36,077 bases of DNA from Candidatus Gastranaerophilales bacterium (GCA_028282645.1 JANQHM010000176.1:1-36077), one strand, 5' to 3'. Positions 25,721 to 34,369 are shown, counted from the stretch's first letter. Program-made: numbers and translations. The notes: a model not told the origin generated them from the sequence alone.

Positions 25721-26923
25721 TTATTTTAATACATTTTTATAAATATAATCATTTATAATGCAATAAATACCTTTTAATGATTTATTTTGTGCTAACTTAA
25801 GGCAATCCTCATATTCAGGTTTTGCCGTTATTATTTTTCCTTGGTTATTTTTACCTATTTTTATTCTTATTTCTCCCAGATTTTCAATGTTAGCGGTAAC
25901 TATTTCTCTGTCCAAAGTACTTCTATCAATACTATAGCTTCTGATTCCAAAGGAGGTTGTTTCTTTAAAGATTATATTTTCCAGATTATTTTTATATTTT
26001 TGCTTGCAAATAACTTTTAAAACACATGCCGGACGTGATTTTTTCATTATCACAGGAATTATATAGGCTTCCAGAGCGTTATTTTCATAAAGTTTATTCA
26101 ATACATTTTCGTATAGTTCAGGCTGCATATCGTCAATATTGGTTTCCAAAACTAAAATATTATCCTGATAATTAGTATTTTCCTCTGCTTCTCCTATGGT
26201 CAAGCGCAGCACATTAGGAAGATTTTCTAAATCTTTTTTTCCTGCACCGTAGGCAACTTTGTTAATCTTGCTCAATTTAGGATATGTTATGAATTCATCG
26301 CATATTGTTGTTAAAATAGCTGCGCCGGTAGGAGTTAACAGCTCTGCTTTTTCTATGCCTTGATTATCAATCGGCCAGTGTGACTGATTTATTAAGTAAA
26401 GCGTTGCCGGTGCAGGTACCGGTATTGTGCCATGTGCGCATTTTACCAATCCGCTACCTGTATTTACAGGGCTAATATAAACTTTATCTATACTTAAAGA
26501 TGTATAAAGGATAGAAAAGCCTACGATATCAACAATTGCATCAATTGCTCCAACTTCATGGAAATGAATTTCATCGAGTGATTTTTGATGAATATGCGCC
26601 TCTGCTTTTGCCAGGTTTGTAAAGATTTTTTTTGCTAAATTTTTTGCCCCAACTGATATTTCAGAGGAATCAATAATATTTACAATACAGTTCAAGCCTC
26701 TGTGGTGATGTTCGTGTTTTTCCAGTTCTACGCTAGCGTCAGTTGCTTTTATACCTTTTTTTAGGGTGTTTGATATTTTTATTTTATATTGATTGTTAAT
26801 TTCTTTTATTTTTTTTAATTCTTTAAAAAACCAGTCCTGGTCAATATCTAAATCCAATAGAGCCCCCAAAATCATATCGCCGCTGGCTCCTGCAAAGCAT
26901 TCAAAAAAAGCTACTTTTTTCAT
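25721..26923 (-). CDS. larC: LarC-type nickel pincer cofactor biosynthesis protein
   Basis: 400 residues of the LarC/DUF111 family. It starts KKVAFFECFAGASGDMILGALLDLD, followed by a His-rich segment (EKHEHHHRG), then FHEVGAIDAIVDIVG, SPVNTGSGLVKCAHG and LTPTGAAIL, all typical. The C-terminal domain continues without frameshift (NIDDMQPELYENVL; SRPACVLKV). In lactobacilli LarC is a CTP-dependent nickel insertase for the lactate racemase cofactor, working with LarB and LarE. None of larA, larB or larE is beside it here. AAGGA lies 11 bases before the ATG. Confidence 0.92.
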   Translation of the reverse strand: MKKVAFFECFAGASGDMILGALLDLDIDQDWFFKELKKIKEINNQYKIKISNTLKKGIKATDASVELEKHEHHHRGLNCIVNIIDSSEISVGAKNLAKKIFTNLAKAEAHIHQKSLDEIHFHEVGAIDAIVDIVGFSILYTSLSIDKVYISPVNTGSGLVKCAHGTIPVPAPATLYLINQSHWPIDNQGIEKAELLTPTGAAILTTICDEFITYPKLSKINKVAYGAGKKDLENLPNVLRLTIGEAEENTNYQDNILVLETNIDDMQPELYENVLNKLYENNALEAYIIPVIMKKSRPACVLKVICKQKYKNNLENIIFKETTSFGIRSYSIDRSTLDREIVTANIENLGEIRIKIGKNNQGKIITAKPEYEDCLKLAQNKSLKGIYCIINDYIYKNVLK

Positions 26924-26968
26924 ACTATCTTAAATCCTTATTTTAAGTTATTATCAGATTAGTTATTT

Positions 26969-27060
26969 GGTAATGGTCATCACTTTTTTTATCTCATAGC
27001 TACAAGCTTTAATAGAACTTAAGTTTGATTAAAAATATCAAAATTCGATAGACCACTACC
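26969..27060. repeat. Paired-end repeat, family 2 copy 1
   Basis: 92 bases with ends GGTAATGGTC and GACCACTACC (inverted, one mismatch) and an internal AACTTAAGTT palindrome. It aligns with 32782-32879 over its whole length. It lies between divergent larC and the zinc-ribbon gene, ending 44 bases before the latter's ATG. Confidence 0.8.
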
Positions 27061-27104
27061 GGTTTTATTTTATAATGATAAGAAAAAAAAATTAAGAGGG
27101 AAAT

Positions 27105-27419
27105 ATGCCTGATAATATCAATGTTAATGTTTATCCAAGGCTCACATTAAAATGTAAGTGCGGAAATGAATTTAGTATTAATGTAATGAGATTGAGAGAT
27201 AATGAGCCTGTTATTTGTATGATATGCGGTAAGCAGTTTAATTCTGAGCTGGGAGAAAAATTTGCAAAAGCACTAGAGGATTTATATCACGTTAAATATC
27301 AACTGGAAAGAGATTGTTATCCGTTTCATTTCTCTTTTGTCTATAATACTTCCTATCCTCAGCCGCCTATTCCGTGTTCGTTTGAAAAATTTGAAGAAGC
27401 CGAAAAATCAGCTGATTAA
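27105..27419 (+). CDS. Small zinc-ribbon-like protein
   Basis: 104 residues, family not recognised. The N-terminal half has a CxC...CxxC set (C17, C19, C38, C41 in LTLKCKCGNEF and VICMICGKQF), likely one zinc knuckle. The C-terminal half is helical, then has aromatic residues (YPFHFSFVYNTSYPQPPIPC) and an acidic end. AGAGGGAAAT precedes the ATG. The last 12 bases overlap the end of the convergent M50 protease gene. It could be a regulatory or RNA/DNA-binding accessory; no function is claimed. Confidence 0.75.
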   Translation: MPDNINVNVYPRLTLKCKCGNEFSINVMRLRDNEPVICMICGKQFNSELGEKFAKALEDLYHVKYQLERDCYPFHFSFVYNTSYPQPPIPCSFEKFEEAEKSAD

Positions 27420-28094
27420 TCGGCTTGCTACCAAATCGATCAAAAATACAATAATATAAAATACAATATTTGAAATTTCATAAATAAAACCAAAACCGGT
27501 TGTGTATAATAAAAAAATAAGAATCAAAAGACCGTAGGGTGCTATTTTAAAGTATGCTTCGGCTATTTTTTCGGGTAATAGGTTTCTTATAATATTAGCG
27601 CCGTCTAAAGGTGGTATGGGTATTAAGTTAAATATACCCAAAAGAATATTCACTCTTATAATTAAAAAAAGCATGCGTTCAAATATTGATAAATTTGTAA
27701 TTTCGCCCCCGTTAGAGCTAAAAACAGTAAAGTAAAATATGCTCGTAAATAATATTGCCATTAAGAAGTTGCTTAATGGACCGGCTAAGCCTACTAATGC
27801 AATTTTATACCTGCCGGAAATATTCTGCGGATTGATTATTACGGGCTTAGCCCAACCTATGCCCACTATAAACAGCATTAGTGTACCTGCAATATCAAGG
27901 TGAGCAAACGGATTTAGAGTAAGCCTGCCTTGCTCTTTAGGTGTGTTATCACCAAACTTGTAGGCTGTAAATCCATGAGCCCATTCGTGTATGACTATGC
28001 TTATAATCAATGGTATTGATATTGTTGCAAACACCGTTAAAAATTCTACAAAGCCTTTTTCAGTAAGTATTTTAAATAATTCTACAATTAGCAT
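27408..28094 (-). CDS. Site-2-type intramembrane metalloprotease (peptidase M50)
   Basis: 228 residues and about five to six membrane segments. The zinc site HEWAH (36-40) lies in the first core helix and the third ligand is Asp164 in NLIPIPPLDG (156-165). The RLTLNPFAHLDIAGTL and GWAKPVIINP segments are typical of the small, PDZ-less group III M50 proteins (YwhC/SpoIVFB-like branch). It cleaves substrates within the membrane; substrates are unknown. AGGG is eight bases before the ATG. It stands alone on the minus strand and converges with the zinc-ribbon gene. Confidence 0.93.
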   Translation of the reverse strand: MLIVELFKILTEKGFVEFLTVFATISIPLIISIVIHEWAHGFTAYKFGDNTPKEQGRLTLNPFAHLDIAGTLMLFIVGIGWAKPVIINPQNISGRYKIALVGLAGPLSNFLMAILFTSIFYFTVFSSNGGEITNLSIFERMLFLIIRVNILLGIFNLIPIPPLDGANIIRNLLPEKIAEAYFKIAPYGLLILIFLLYTTGFGFIYEISNIVFYIIVFLIDLVASRLIS

Positions 28095-28200
28095 AATTTT
28101 TTCCCTAGTTGTTTTAATTATTAATTTATAAATTAAAAACTTTAGATTTTCAATAATTTAACTTTTTTTCATTCAAATTTTAAAAAATTAAAATAAAAAA

Positions 28201-28224
28201 TGACTACTAGAACCCTAGCAGTCG
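28201..28224 (-). terminator. Terminator of the candidate cysteine peptidase gene
   Basis: On the minus strand GACTGCTAG-GGTT-CTAGTAGTC (one mismatched pair in nine) is followed by a T-rich stretch (ATTTTTTATTTTAA). It lies 37 bases past the stop of the gene at 28260. Confidence 0.75.
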
Positions 28225-28259
28225 GAATATCGATAAAAGAGAAAAAAAAATTATGGTTT

Positions 28260-29651
28260 CTAAATCCCAAAATACTTCTTAACTAAGTCGGGATTAAGCT
28301 TAGGTTGTTCATTAGCAATAACATCATATGGTATACCCGCATGGTGTATCTTAGGTATTAACTCACGTGCTGATATCTCGATAGGTCCGTCATAATCATC
28401 ATCTGTATCATTACAAATGAAGGTTATATTTCCGTTTTTATCTTGCTTTGATCCAATTACGGTTATTTCATGACCGCCAATGATAGATCTGTTTCTGTCA
28501 ATTTCCGTGATGCCGATTATAATATTAGTTTCCTTTTTTAATGACTTTAATAAATGATTTAAAGTTGAATTATAGTCATAATTAAATCCGGTTAATTTAG
28601 CATCATCATCAACTTCTTGATAAGTCACGGATGTTTTTCGGCTTTCGCTATCCACAATAGTCTCTGCAAAGTTCTTTTCAGCTTCTGTTAAGCCTTTACC
28701 ATCTACTACACTTTCTTCTTCTCTTTTATCATTCAGTGTATTATAAGTATTAGCACTACCTAATTGCATAAATGTAGACTGCATCAGTACATCCAATGCC
28801 GAGCGTGTAGTTGCCTTATGGAAAAAGCTTTGAGCCCTGGCTCTTTCAATTGCATTTCTATCCGGCCTTATGCGGACTTCGACAGTATCATTATCAAGCA
28901 TTTTATAGTCTAGTCCATAGCCTTTCATTGCTTGTTTTGCTTCTTCCTTGCTTTCGGAGATATTATCTATTTTTAATTTTGATTTTACACACATATCCTG
29001 ACTGGTTAGTCCTGCTACAAATCTGGTGTATTCAGCGGGTTTTTTATAAGCCAGATTAAACTCCATACTTGCTGCTACACAAGTACCGCTATAGTTTACC
29101 TTCATATTATGTGGAATATCAATAGCTTTAAATTTTTTAGTTGGTGATGTAGGATCACTATAAGGTGTGGTTAAAGAATTAAACCAATGATTTGCAATTA
29201 ACGTACCTGTTAAGTAGTCGGGTATGTCGCCAAACCGCTGATTGATTTTAAAAGGATTATTTAGGGTTTTGAGTGTTTCATTATATATTTTTCTTTGATT
29301 TAGTCCTTTAATCCTTGGCTCATAAAGGATTTTATATAAGTTCTGCAAAGTTGAAGATTTATCATTGGATTTAGTTGAGGTTAACCTTCCGGCTTTTAAC
29401 AAGTTATCAAGATATTTTTGCTCTTCCGGTGTGGAAACTTGCATTAGGATATTATAAATTTTTTTATCCAATGGATTTTGGATAAAGTTAGAAGGTACAT
29501 TAAGTATTACACCACCTGCTTTAAAGCTTAATTGCGGTGCAGGCGTGCATCCTTCTGTATTTATGTTGGTAGATAGTGGAGCATTATTCTTTACCAATGC
29601 CATACTATGCAAATATGCTGATTTTATATTTGGTACAAACTTAGCTTCCAT
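28260..29651 (-). CDS. Unrecognised protein, candidate papain-like cysteine peptidase
   Basis: 463 residues, no family recognised with confidence. No Sec signal; the N-terminus has PQLSFKAG (39-46), a short motif I associate with many proteins of gut Melainabacteria (from memory). Possible catalytic residues in papain-like order are Cys191 in NYSGTCVAASMEFNLA, His394 in IGGHEITVIGS and Asn414/Asp415 in ITFICNDTDDD. The His-x4-strand followed by a strand ending N/D is the usual layout of C39/papain-fold enzymes. Between them lies a long, mostly helical insert (215-370). CAGGGG precedes the ATG. It is a single-gene unit with its own terminator. Transglutaminase-like or non-enzymatic roles are also possible. 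Confidence 0.7.
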   Translation of the reverse strand: MEAKFVPNIKSAYLHSMALVKNNAPLSTNINTEGCTPAPQLSFKAGGVILNVPSNFIQNPLDKKIYNILMQVSTPEEQKYLDNLLKAGRLTSTKSNDKSSTLQNLYKILYEPRIKGLNQRKIYNETLKTLNNPFKINQRFGDIPDYLTGTLIANHWFNSLTTPYSDPTSPTKKFKAIDIPHNMKVNYSGTCVAASMEFNLAYKKPAEYTRFVAGLTSQDMCVKSKLKIDNISESKEEAKQAMKGYGLDYKMLDNDTVEVRIRPDRNAIERARAQSFFHKATTRSALDVLMQSTFMQLGSANTYNTLNDKREEESVVDGKGLTEAEKNFAETIVDSESRKTSVTYQEVDDDAKLTGFNYDYNSTLNHLLKSLKKETNIIIGITEIDRNRSIIGGHEITVIGSKQDKNGNITFICNDTDDDYDGPIEISARELIPKIHHAGIPYDVIANEQPKLNPDLVKKYFGI

Positions 29652-29846
29652 TTTCCCCTGAGTCTATTTTTATTTATTTAACTATAATAAAAAAAAACAA
29701 AAAGACTAAAAAAATGCCCTTGAAAATAAAAATGTTAACATTTTTAAATAAGAATATTTTTTATATATTTTTAATTTAATTTTTTACTTAATGTATAATT
29801 ATCTAAGAATAATAATTTCTACCAGTTATGAATAAAGGTAGTTTTA

Positions 29847-31196
29847 ATGAGAATAAAAAGTATTGAAGTAGAAAATTTTAAGAACTTTGAGCAGGAGCGC
29901 GTTGAGTTTGATGATTTTAATGTGTTTGTCGGGGCTAATGCTGCGGGGAAATCTAATTTTGTCAATTTAATTAAATTTTTTAAAAATATAAATGAAAAGG
30001 GTTTAAAGAAAGCTATCGGTGAGCTTGGTGGGTATAAGTATTTTAAAAATATTAATTGCCCTGATAAGCCATTTAGATTTCGTATAGAGTTTGATTATGA
30101 GAAAGAGTTAAAGTTATATGAAAAATTTTTTGTAGATAGTGATGTTATAATAATTTATATCCAAAATTTTATTTACGAATTTGTCATAGATATAAAAGAT
30201 GAAAAAATTTATATTATAGATGATAAATTAAACGTTAAAGGTCAATCTAAAAAACTGTATCTAGCAACTAGTGATATAAAAAAATATGCTGATCAACATG
30301 ATATAGATATGAGTAAAGCCATAGACATTGCAACTTTTAATCCATCAATCATTAAGGGAGATACAAAACCAGATGACTTTAGTATAAATGTATTAAGTAA
30401 AGATTTAAAAGCAATAGACTCTACTCAAAAAGACATTGATGTAAAATTTGAGGCTCCAGATTATCTTAAGAAAGATTACTTCATTCCCGTTATAAATCAA
30501 AGTACTGAAAAAGGAAAGCTTATTTTAGAGTCAGACTATTTTGATAGGTTAATTAGAAGGTTAAAGCCTTTTAAAGTAAACTTATATGACTTTAACCCTA
30601 AAAAGGCCGTAAGACAATGCACTATATACGATGAAAACTTACTGGAAGAAGACGGCAGCAACTTGCCAATGGCAATAAAAAATATTTTAAAAGATGAGAA
30701 AAAGAAAAATAAGTTTCATAACCTCGTAAGCTATGCACTACCATTTATAGAAAGCATTGATACTCTTGAACTGCCTTACGACAATATTTTCTTTGAAGTA
30801 AAAGAAAAATCATCAGGCAAAACGTTTCTGGCAAATGTGCTGTCCGACGGGACAATAAATATAATAGCAATAATCGTAGCACTGTTCTTTGAAGATAATG
30901 ACGTAGTTGCACTGGAAGAGCCGGAAAGATTTATACACCCAAGCTTGATATCAAGCGTAGTAAGTCTGTTAAACGACGTAGCAGGCGCAAAGCAAATTAT
31001 TGTATCAACTCATAACTCCGAAGTAGTAAGATACTCAGGAGCTGAGCGGTTGCTTTTGGTATCCAGAGACAAAAACGACACGTCTAAAATCACTCGCCCC
31101 GCAGAAAGCGAAAACTTAAAAGTGCTCCTTGAAAATGATTTAGGAGTAGCGGATCTATTTGTTGATAATATGTTGGAAGGGCTGGACAAGTGTTAG
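29847..31196 (+). CDS. AAA_15/AAA_21 (OLD/RecF-like) ATPase
   Basis: 449 residues. Walker A GANAAGKSN (29-37) follows MRIKSIEVENFKNF, the usual start of SMC/RecF-type stand-alone ATPases. An LSDGT signature (about 333), Walker B VVALEEPE (353-360) and switch His389 (STHNS) are intact. There is no C-terminal TOPRIM domain, unlike OLD nucleases. Such ATPases normally have a partner encoded just downstream that starts within the stop region (e.g. DUF4276 or TOPRIM-like proteins in defence systems such as PARIS-type). Here only remnants of such a gene remain. The stop overlaps GTG 31190 of that remnant. The 5' half is more AT-rich than the 3' half. Confidence 0.88.
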   Translation: MRIKSIEVENFKNFEQERVEFDDFNVFVGANAAGKSNFVNLIKFFKNINEKGLKKAIGELGGYKYFKNINCPDKPFRFRIEFDYEKELKLYEKFFVDSDVIIIYIQNFIYEFVIDIKDEKIYIIDDKLNVKGQSKKLYLATSDIKKYADQHDIDMSKAIDIATFNPSIIKGDTKPDDFSINVLSKDLKAIDSTQKDIDVKFEAPDYLKKDYFIPVINQSTEKGKLILESDYFDRLIRRLKPFKVNLYDFNPKKAVRQCTIYDENLLEEDGSNLPMAIKNILKDEKKKNKFHNLVSYALPFIESIDTLELPYDNIFFEVKEKSSGKTFLANVLSDGTINIIAIIVALFFEDNDVVALEEPERFIHPSLISSVVSLLNDVAGAKQIIVSTHNSEVVRYSGAERLLLVSRDKNDTSKITRPAESENLKVLLENDLGVADLFVDNMLEGLDKC

Positions 31197-31311
31197 TCAT
31201 TTTTGTAGAACAAATTATTTACTTGATATATTACAAGATTATGATATTAATGAAGCAATGGAGCGAAATAAATCGTTTAATGACTTTGTTATAAAATATA
31301 GCTTGGTATAG
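31190..31311 (+). pseudogene. Remnant of the ATPase partner gene (internal deletion)
   Basis: GTG 31190 overlaps the ATPase stop and opens with MLVIFVEQ, like the first strand of DUF4276/TOPRIM-type partners (MxVIFVEG...). That frame soon decays. In another frame the last stretch before TAG 31309-31311 reads DILQDYDINEAMERNKSFNDFVIKYSLV, protein-like and suitable as the C-terminal helix of the same kind of protein. The most direct reading is a gene that lost its middle. This rests on short matches recalled from the family and needs comparison with intact relatives. Confidence 0.5.
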
Positions 31312-31326
31312 GAGAGAGGAGAAATT

Positions 31327-32082
31327 ATGAATATCGCAATAATATCTGACATACACGGAAACATGGAAGCACTAGGTGCAGTGCTCGAGGATATCAAAAA
31401 ACAAGACATAAATAAAATACTAATTTGCGGTGACTTGGCAATGGCCGGACCTGAACCGGTAGAAACCCTGGACTTTATAATGGAATACGCCAAAAGTAAT
31501 GACGTGGAAATAATCCGGGGCAACACTGATGAAATGCTGGTAAATGCAACCGGCGAGCCGGATGATAAATTCACCCCTCCTAACAAAATTATGGCAGAGT
31601 CTTTGTTTTATGCGCAAAAGCTGCTTGAGTCCGAACACACAGACTTTTTAAAGAATTTACCCCCACAAAAAACAATTAATATAGGTGCATCATCCATCCT
31701 TATGGTACACGGCTCTCCCAGACGAAACAATGAAGATATCTTGCCTGCAATGAAAGAACAAGCCTTAAGAGAAATTATTAGTGGTGTTGAGGAAGACATA
31801 ATTGTTTGTGGCCATACTCATTTACCGGCAGTTTATAGAGTTGACCACAAAGCTGTAATAAATGTAGGTAGCGTAGGCCGACCATTCACCGAAGACCAAA
31901 AGGCTTGCTATGTAGTGTTAAAGTTTGACAGTAAGTCTAAGGATTTCCGTATAAATATTAAAAAAGTAGAGTATGACGTGGAAAGCGCGGCAAAGAAGCT
32001 GGAAGAACAGAAGTTTGAAGGTGCTGATAAGTTGGCGCACATGCTTATAAAAGCTACGTCAAGATATCCTGAAGTTGTATAA
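31327..32082 (+). CDS. Metallophosphoesterase (YfcE/MJ0936-like)
   Basis: 251 residues with all calcineurin-like motifs: SDIHGN (D8, H10), CGDLA (D36), RGNTD (N66), MVHGSP (H128) and CGHTH (H163, H165). This fits a cytosolic phosphodiesterase/phosphatase of the short bacterial class. The natural substrate is not known. A strong GGAGAGAGGAG site precedes the ATG. It is 11 bases upstream of tmk, so the two form an operon. Confidence 0.93.
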   Translation: MNIAIISDIHGNMEALGAVLEDIKKQDINKILICGDLAMAGPEPVETLDFIMEYAKSNDVEIIRGNTDEMLVNATGEPDDKFTPPNKIMAESLFYAQKLLESEHTDFLKNLPPQKTINIGASSILMVHGSPRRNNEDILPAMKEQALREIISGVEEDIIVCGHTHLPAVYRVDHKAVINVGSVGRPFTEDQKACYVVLKFDSKSKDFRINIKKVEYDVESAAKKLEEQKFEGADKLAHMLIKATSRYPEVV

Positions 32083-32093
32083 GGTAAATAATT

Positions 32094-32786
32094 ATGAGCA
32101 AAAAGGGTTTATTTATAACATTTGAAGGTGCTGACGGCTGCGGTAAATCAACGCAAATGGAGAAAATTACACAGTATTTGTTATCAAAGGATCTTGAACT
32201 TATGGTTACAAAAGACCCGGGCGGTACTGATTTAGGTAAAAAATTAAGAGAAATATTACTCGGATACAAGGGTAAGATTTATGAAAACTGCGAGCTATTC
32301 TTGTATCTGGCCGATAGGGCGCAGCATATTGATGAAAAAATAATCCCTGCTTTAAAACAAGGTAAAATAGTGCTTTGTGACAGATATATTGACTCTACCC
32401 TAGCGTATCAGGGATATGGCCGGGGTTTGGATAAGGATAAAATATTAGAGCTAAACAATATTGTTTCGCACGGGTTAATCCCGGACTTGACCTTATATTT
32501 TGATGTTGATACTGAAATTGCAATGCAAAGAATCGGTAATGATAAGGATAGGTTAGAATCTGAGGGCATTGAATTTTATAAAAAAGTACGCGAGGGCTTT
32601 TTAGACCTTGCTAAAAAACAAAAAAGAATTAAAATTATAGATTCTGCTCAGGATATAGAAAGCGTTTTTACGCAGGTTAAAGCTGAGATAGACAAATTTT
32701 TAATTCCCGGTAAAAATAATAGATCTTTAGATAAGGGGCAACTTCTTAGGCAGAACCTTAGAAAAGCAGATTCAAAAAATAGGTGA
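32094..32786 (+). CDS. tmk: Thymidylate kinase
   Basis: 230 residues, phosphorylates dTMP to dTDP. P-loop GADGCGKST (12-20), preceded by the usual FITFE; DRYIDSTLAYQGYGRG supplies the DR(Y) motif and dTMP-binding residues; the lid follows NDKDRLESEGIEFYKKVREG. The C-terminal 20 or so residues (NNRSLDKGQLLRQNLRKA) are a basic extension beyond the usual ~205-210 residues. Its TGA stop lies within the first bases of a repeat element (32782-32879), so the element may have supplied the current end of the gene and the extension. Confidence 0.96.
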   Translation: MSKKGLFITFEGADGCGKSTQMEKITQYLLSKDLELMVTKDPGGTDLGKKLREILLGYKGKIYENCELFLYLADRAQHIDEKIIPALKQGKIVLCDRYIDSTLAYQGYGRGLDKDKILELNNIVSHGLIPDLTLYFDVDTEIAMQRIGNDKDRLESEGIEFYKKVREGFLDLAKKQKRIKIIDSAQDIESVFTQVKAEIDKFLIPGKNNRSLDKGQLLRQNLRKADSKNR

Positions 32787-32879
32787 TGGTCATCACCTTT
32801 CTTATCTTATGGCATAGCTGTAAGCTTTTGATATAACTTGAGTTTACTTGTAAGCATCAGTACTCAACTGACCACTACC
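32782..32879. repeat. Paired-end repeat, family 2 copy 2
   Basis: 98 bases with ends GGTGATGGTC and GACCACTACC, a 5' mini-palindrome (GGTGATG-GT-CATCACC) and an internal AACTTGAGTT palindrome. It aligns with 26969-27060 throughout. It starts inside the tmk stop region and ends 35 bases before the convergent Lrp gene's end. Confidence 0.8.
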
Positions 32880-32913
32880 CAAAAAATATATGCAGCAGAG
32901 AATAATAAGTATC

Positions 32914-33378
32914 CTATTCCCTACTATGATTGAATAAGCTGTTACCGTGAGAGTCAACCACTATTGATGTATTAACTTGACCAAATCCCGCAATAGTATC
33001 GTTTACTTCTCTTAGTTCATTAACCGATTTTACTACGACTTTTAGCATAAAATCATTAGTACCGGTGATTCTTAGGCATTCAACAATTTCCGGTATTGTT
33101 TTGACCAGCTCTACAAACTTTTTTTCCTGAAATCCGAATATACCTGAAATATTTACCAGGATAACTGCCATAATGTTTAAATCCAACGATTCATAGTTTA
33201 CCTTGATAGTGTATTTATCTATAATACCCAAATCTTCAAGTTTTCTTACTTTATCTGCTACTGTTGAAGATGATAAATTTACTATTTTACCAATTTCTGT
33301 ATATGAAATTCTTGCGTTTTCTTCTAAAAGGGCAAGGATTTTTAGTGAAGTATCATCTATTTTAAAATTTAGTGTCAT
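32914..33378 (-). CDS. Lrp/AsnC-family transcriptional regulator
   Basis: 154 residues from ATG 33378 (AAGGA upstream); an in-frame extension to 33447 adds an AT-biased, unlikely leader. The N-terminal HTH (DDTSLKILALLEENARISYTEIGKIV then SSSTVADKVRKLEDLGII) is followed by a RAM/AsnC ligand domain (NIMAVILVNISG; TGTNDFMLKVVV). It probably senses an amino acid. It is divergent from the YgeA-like racemase gene (about 115 bases between starts), so that gene is a natural target. Confidence 0.93.
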   Translation of the reverse strand: MTLNFKIDDTSLKILALLEENARISYTEIGKIVNLSSSTVADKVRKLEDLGIIDKYTIKVNYESLDLNIMAVILVNISGIFGFQEKKFVELVKTIPEIVECLRITGTNDFMLKVVVKSVNELREVNDTIAGFGQVNTSIVVDSHGNSLFNHSRE

Positions 33379-33493
33379 TTTTAAATATTCCTTTATTTTT
33401 AAGGTAAAAAACAAAAATATTATATAAATTCGGGTAGTTTTAGTCAAACTTTTGTACTTTTATTAATATAGAGAATAAATCGGAGGCTATATC

Positions 33494-34183
33494 ATGAAAA
33501 CCATAGGCTTGCTTGGAGGAATGAGTTGCGAGTCGACAATTGAATACTATAGAATTATCAATCAAGAAGTGCGAAAAAGGCTGGGCAAAAATAATTCCGC
33601 TAAGATATTACTGCATAGTTTTAATTTTCAGGAAATCGTGGATTTGCAATTTAAAAGTGAATGGGATAAATTAGGTGAATTATTAGCAGAAAATGCGATG
33701 AAATTAGAAAAAGACGGTGCTGATTGTATTCTAATATGTACAAATTTAATGCACAAAGTCGCGCCTGCTATACAAGAGAAGATATCAATACCTTTAATCC
33801 ATATGTGCGATAGTGTGGCTAATGAAATTAAAAAACAAAATATAGATACTGTCGGACTTTTAGGGACTATTTTCACCATGGGTGAGCACTTTTATAAAGA
33901 TAGAATTAAAGATCACGATATAAAGGTATTAACTCCTCAGGCTAAAGATGCCGGTGTTGTTAGCGATATTATATATCAAGAATTATGCCGGGGCATCTTA
34001 ACTGATGAATCTAAGGAAACATATTTAAAAGTGATCGGAGAACTAAAAGAAAAAGGCGCTAAAGGTGTTATTTTAGGCTGTACAGAGATCCCGCTTCTTA
34101 TACAGCAACAGGATACTGATTTACATGTCTTTAACACTACTCAAATACATGCGCTCAGTGCAGCTGAATTTGCATTGAGCTAA
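33494..34183 (+). CDS. Aspartate/glutamate-family amino acid racemase (YgeA-like)
   Basis: 229 residues, nearly the size of E. coli YgeA (230) and similar along the length (MKTIGLLGGMSCESTIEYYR; EWDKLGELLAENA). The two catalytic cysteines are Cys82 (ICTNLMHK) and Cys196 (LGCTEIPLL). PLP-independent two-base racemization of a free amino acid; YgeA is a broad-range racemase, so the substrate is open. CGGAGG lies before the ATG. It is followed by an intrinsic terminator and divergent from an Lrp-type regulator. Confidence 0.93.
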   Translation: MKTIGLLGGMSCESTIEYYRIINQEVRKRLGKNNSAKILLHSFNFQEIVDLQFKSEWDKLGELLAENAMKLEKDGADCILICTNLMHKVAPAIQEKISIPLIHMCDSVANEIKKQNIDTVGLLGTIFTMGEHFYKDRIKDHDIKVLTPQAKDAGVVSDIIYQELCRGILTDESKETYLKVIGELKEKGAKGVILGCTEIPLLIQQQDTDLHVFNTTQIHALSAAEFALS

Positions 34184-34237
34184 TCCCCTATAAACTTTCC
34201 AAATCAAACTTTCAATGTTTGGTATTTTTCCCGCCTA

Positions 34238-34285
34238 AAGTTTTTAAGGAAGAGATCTATTTTCTCCTTAAAAACTTATTTTTTT
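34238..34285 (+). terminator. Terminator after the racemase gene
   Basis: A 13-bp stem (AAGTTTTTAAGGA with TCCTTAAAAACTT), a 14-base loop and a run of seven Ts lie 55 bases past the stop. Confidence 0.85.
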
Positions 34286-34325
34286 ATTTATTATATAGGT
34301 GCATAAAAAAATTTACTGTTTTTAA

Positions 34326-34331
34326 TATAAT
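34326..34331 (+). promoter_or_regulatory. Candidate -10 of the fumarase promoter
   Basis: A perfect TATAAT lies 38 bases before ATG 34370, just after the upstream terminator. No good -35 is seen at 16-18 bases, so confidence is limited. Confidence 0.4.
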
Positions 34332-34369
34332 GATTCTAGTAATTGAATTTTGGCAGGGGAGTAAAATTT

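Noticed and set aside
32782-32879. Insertion sequence
   Set aside because: Too short for a transposase and no target-site duplication seen; treated as a small repeat.
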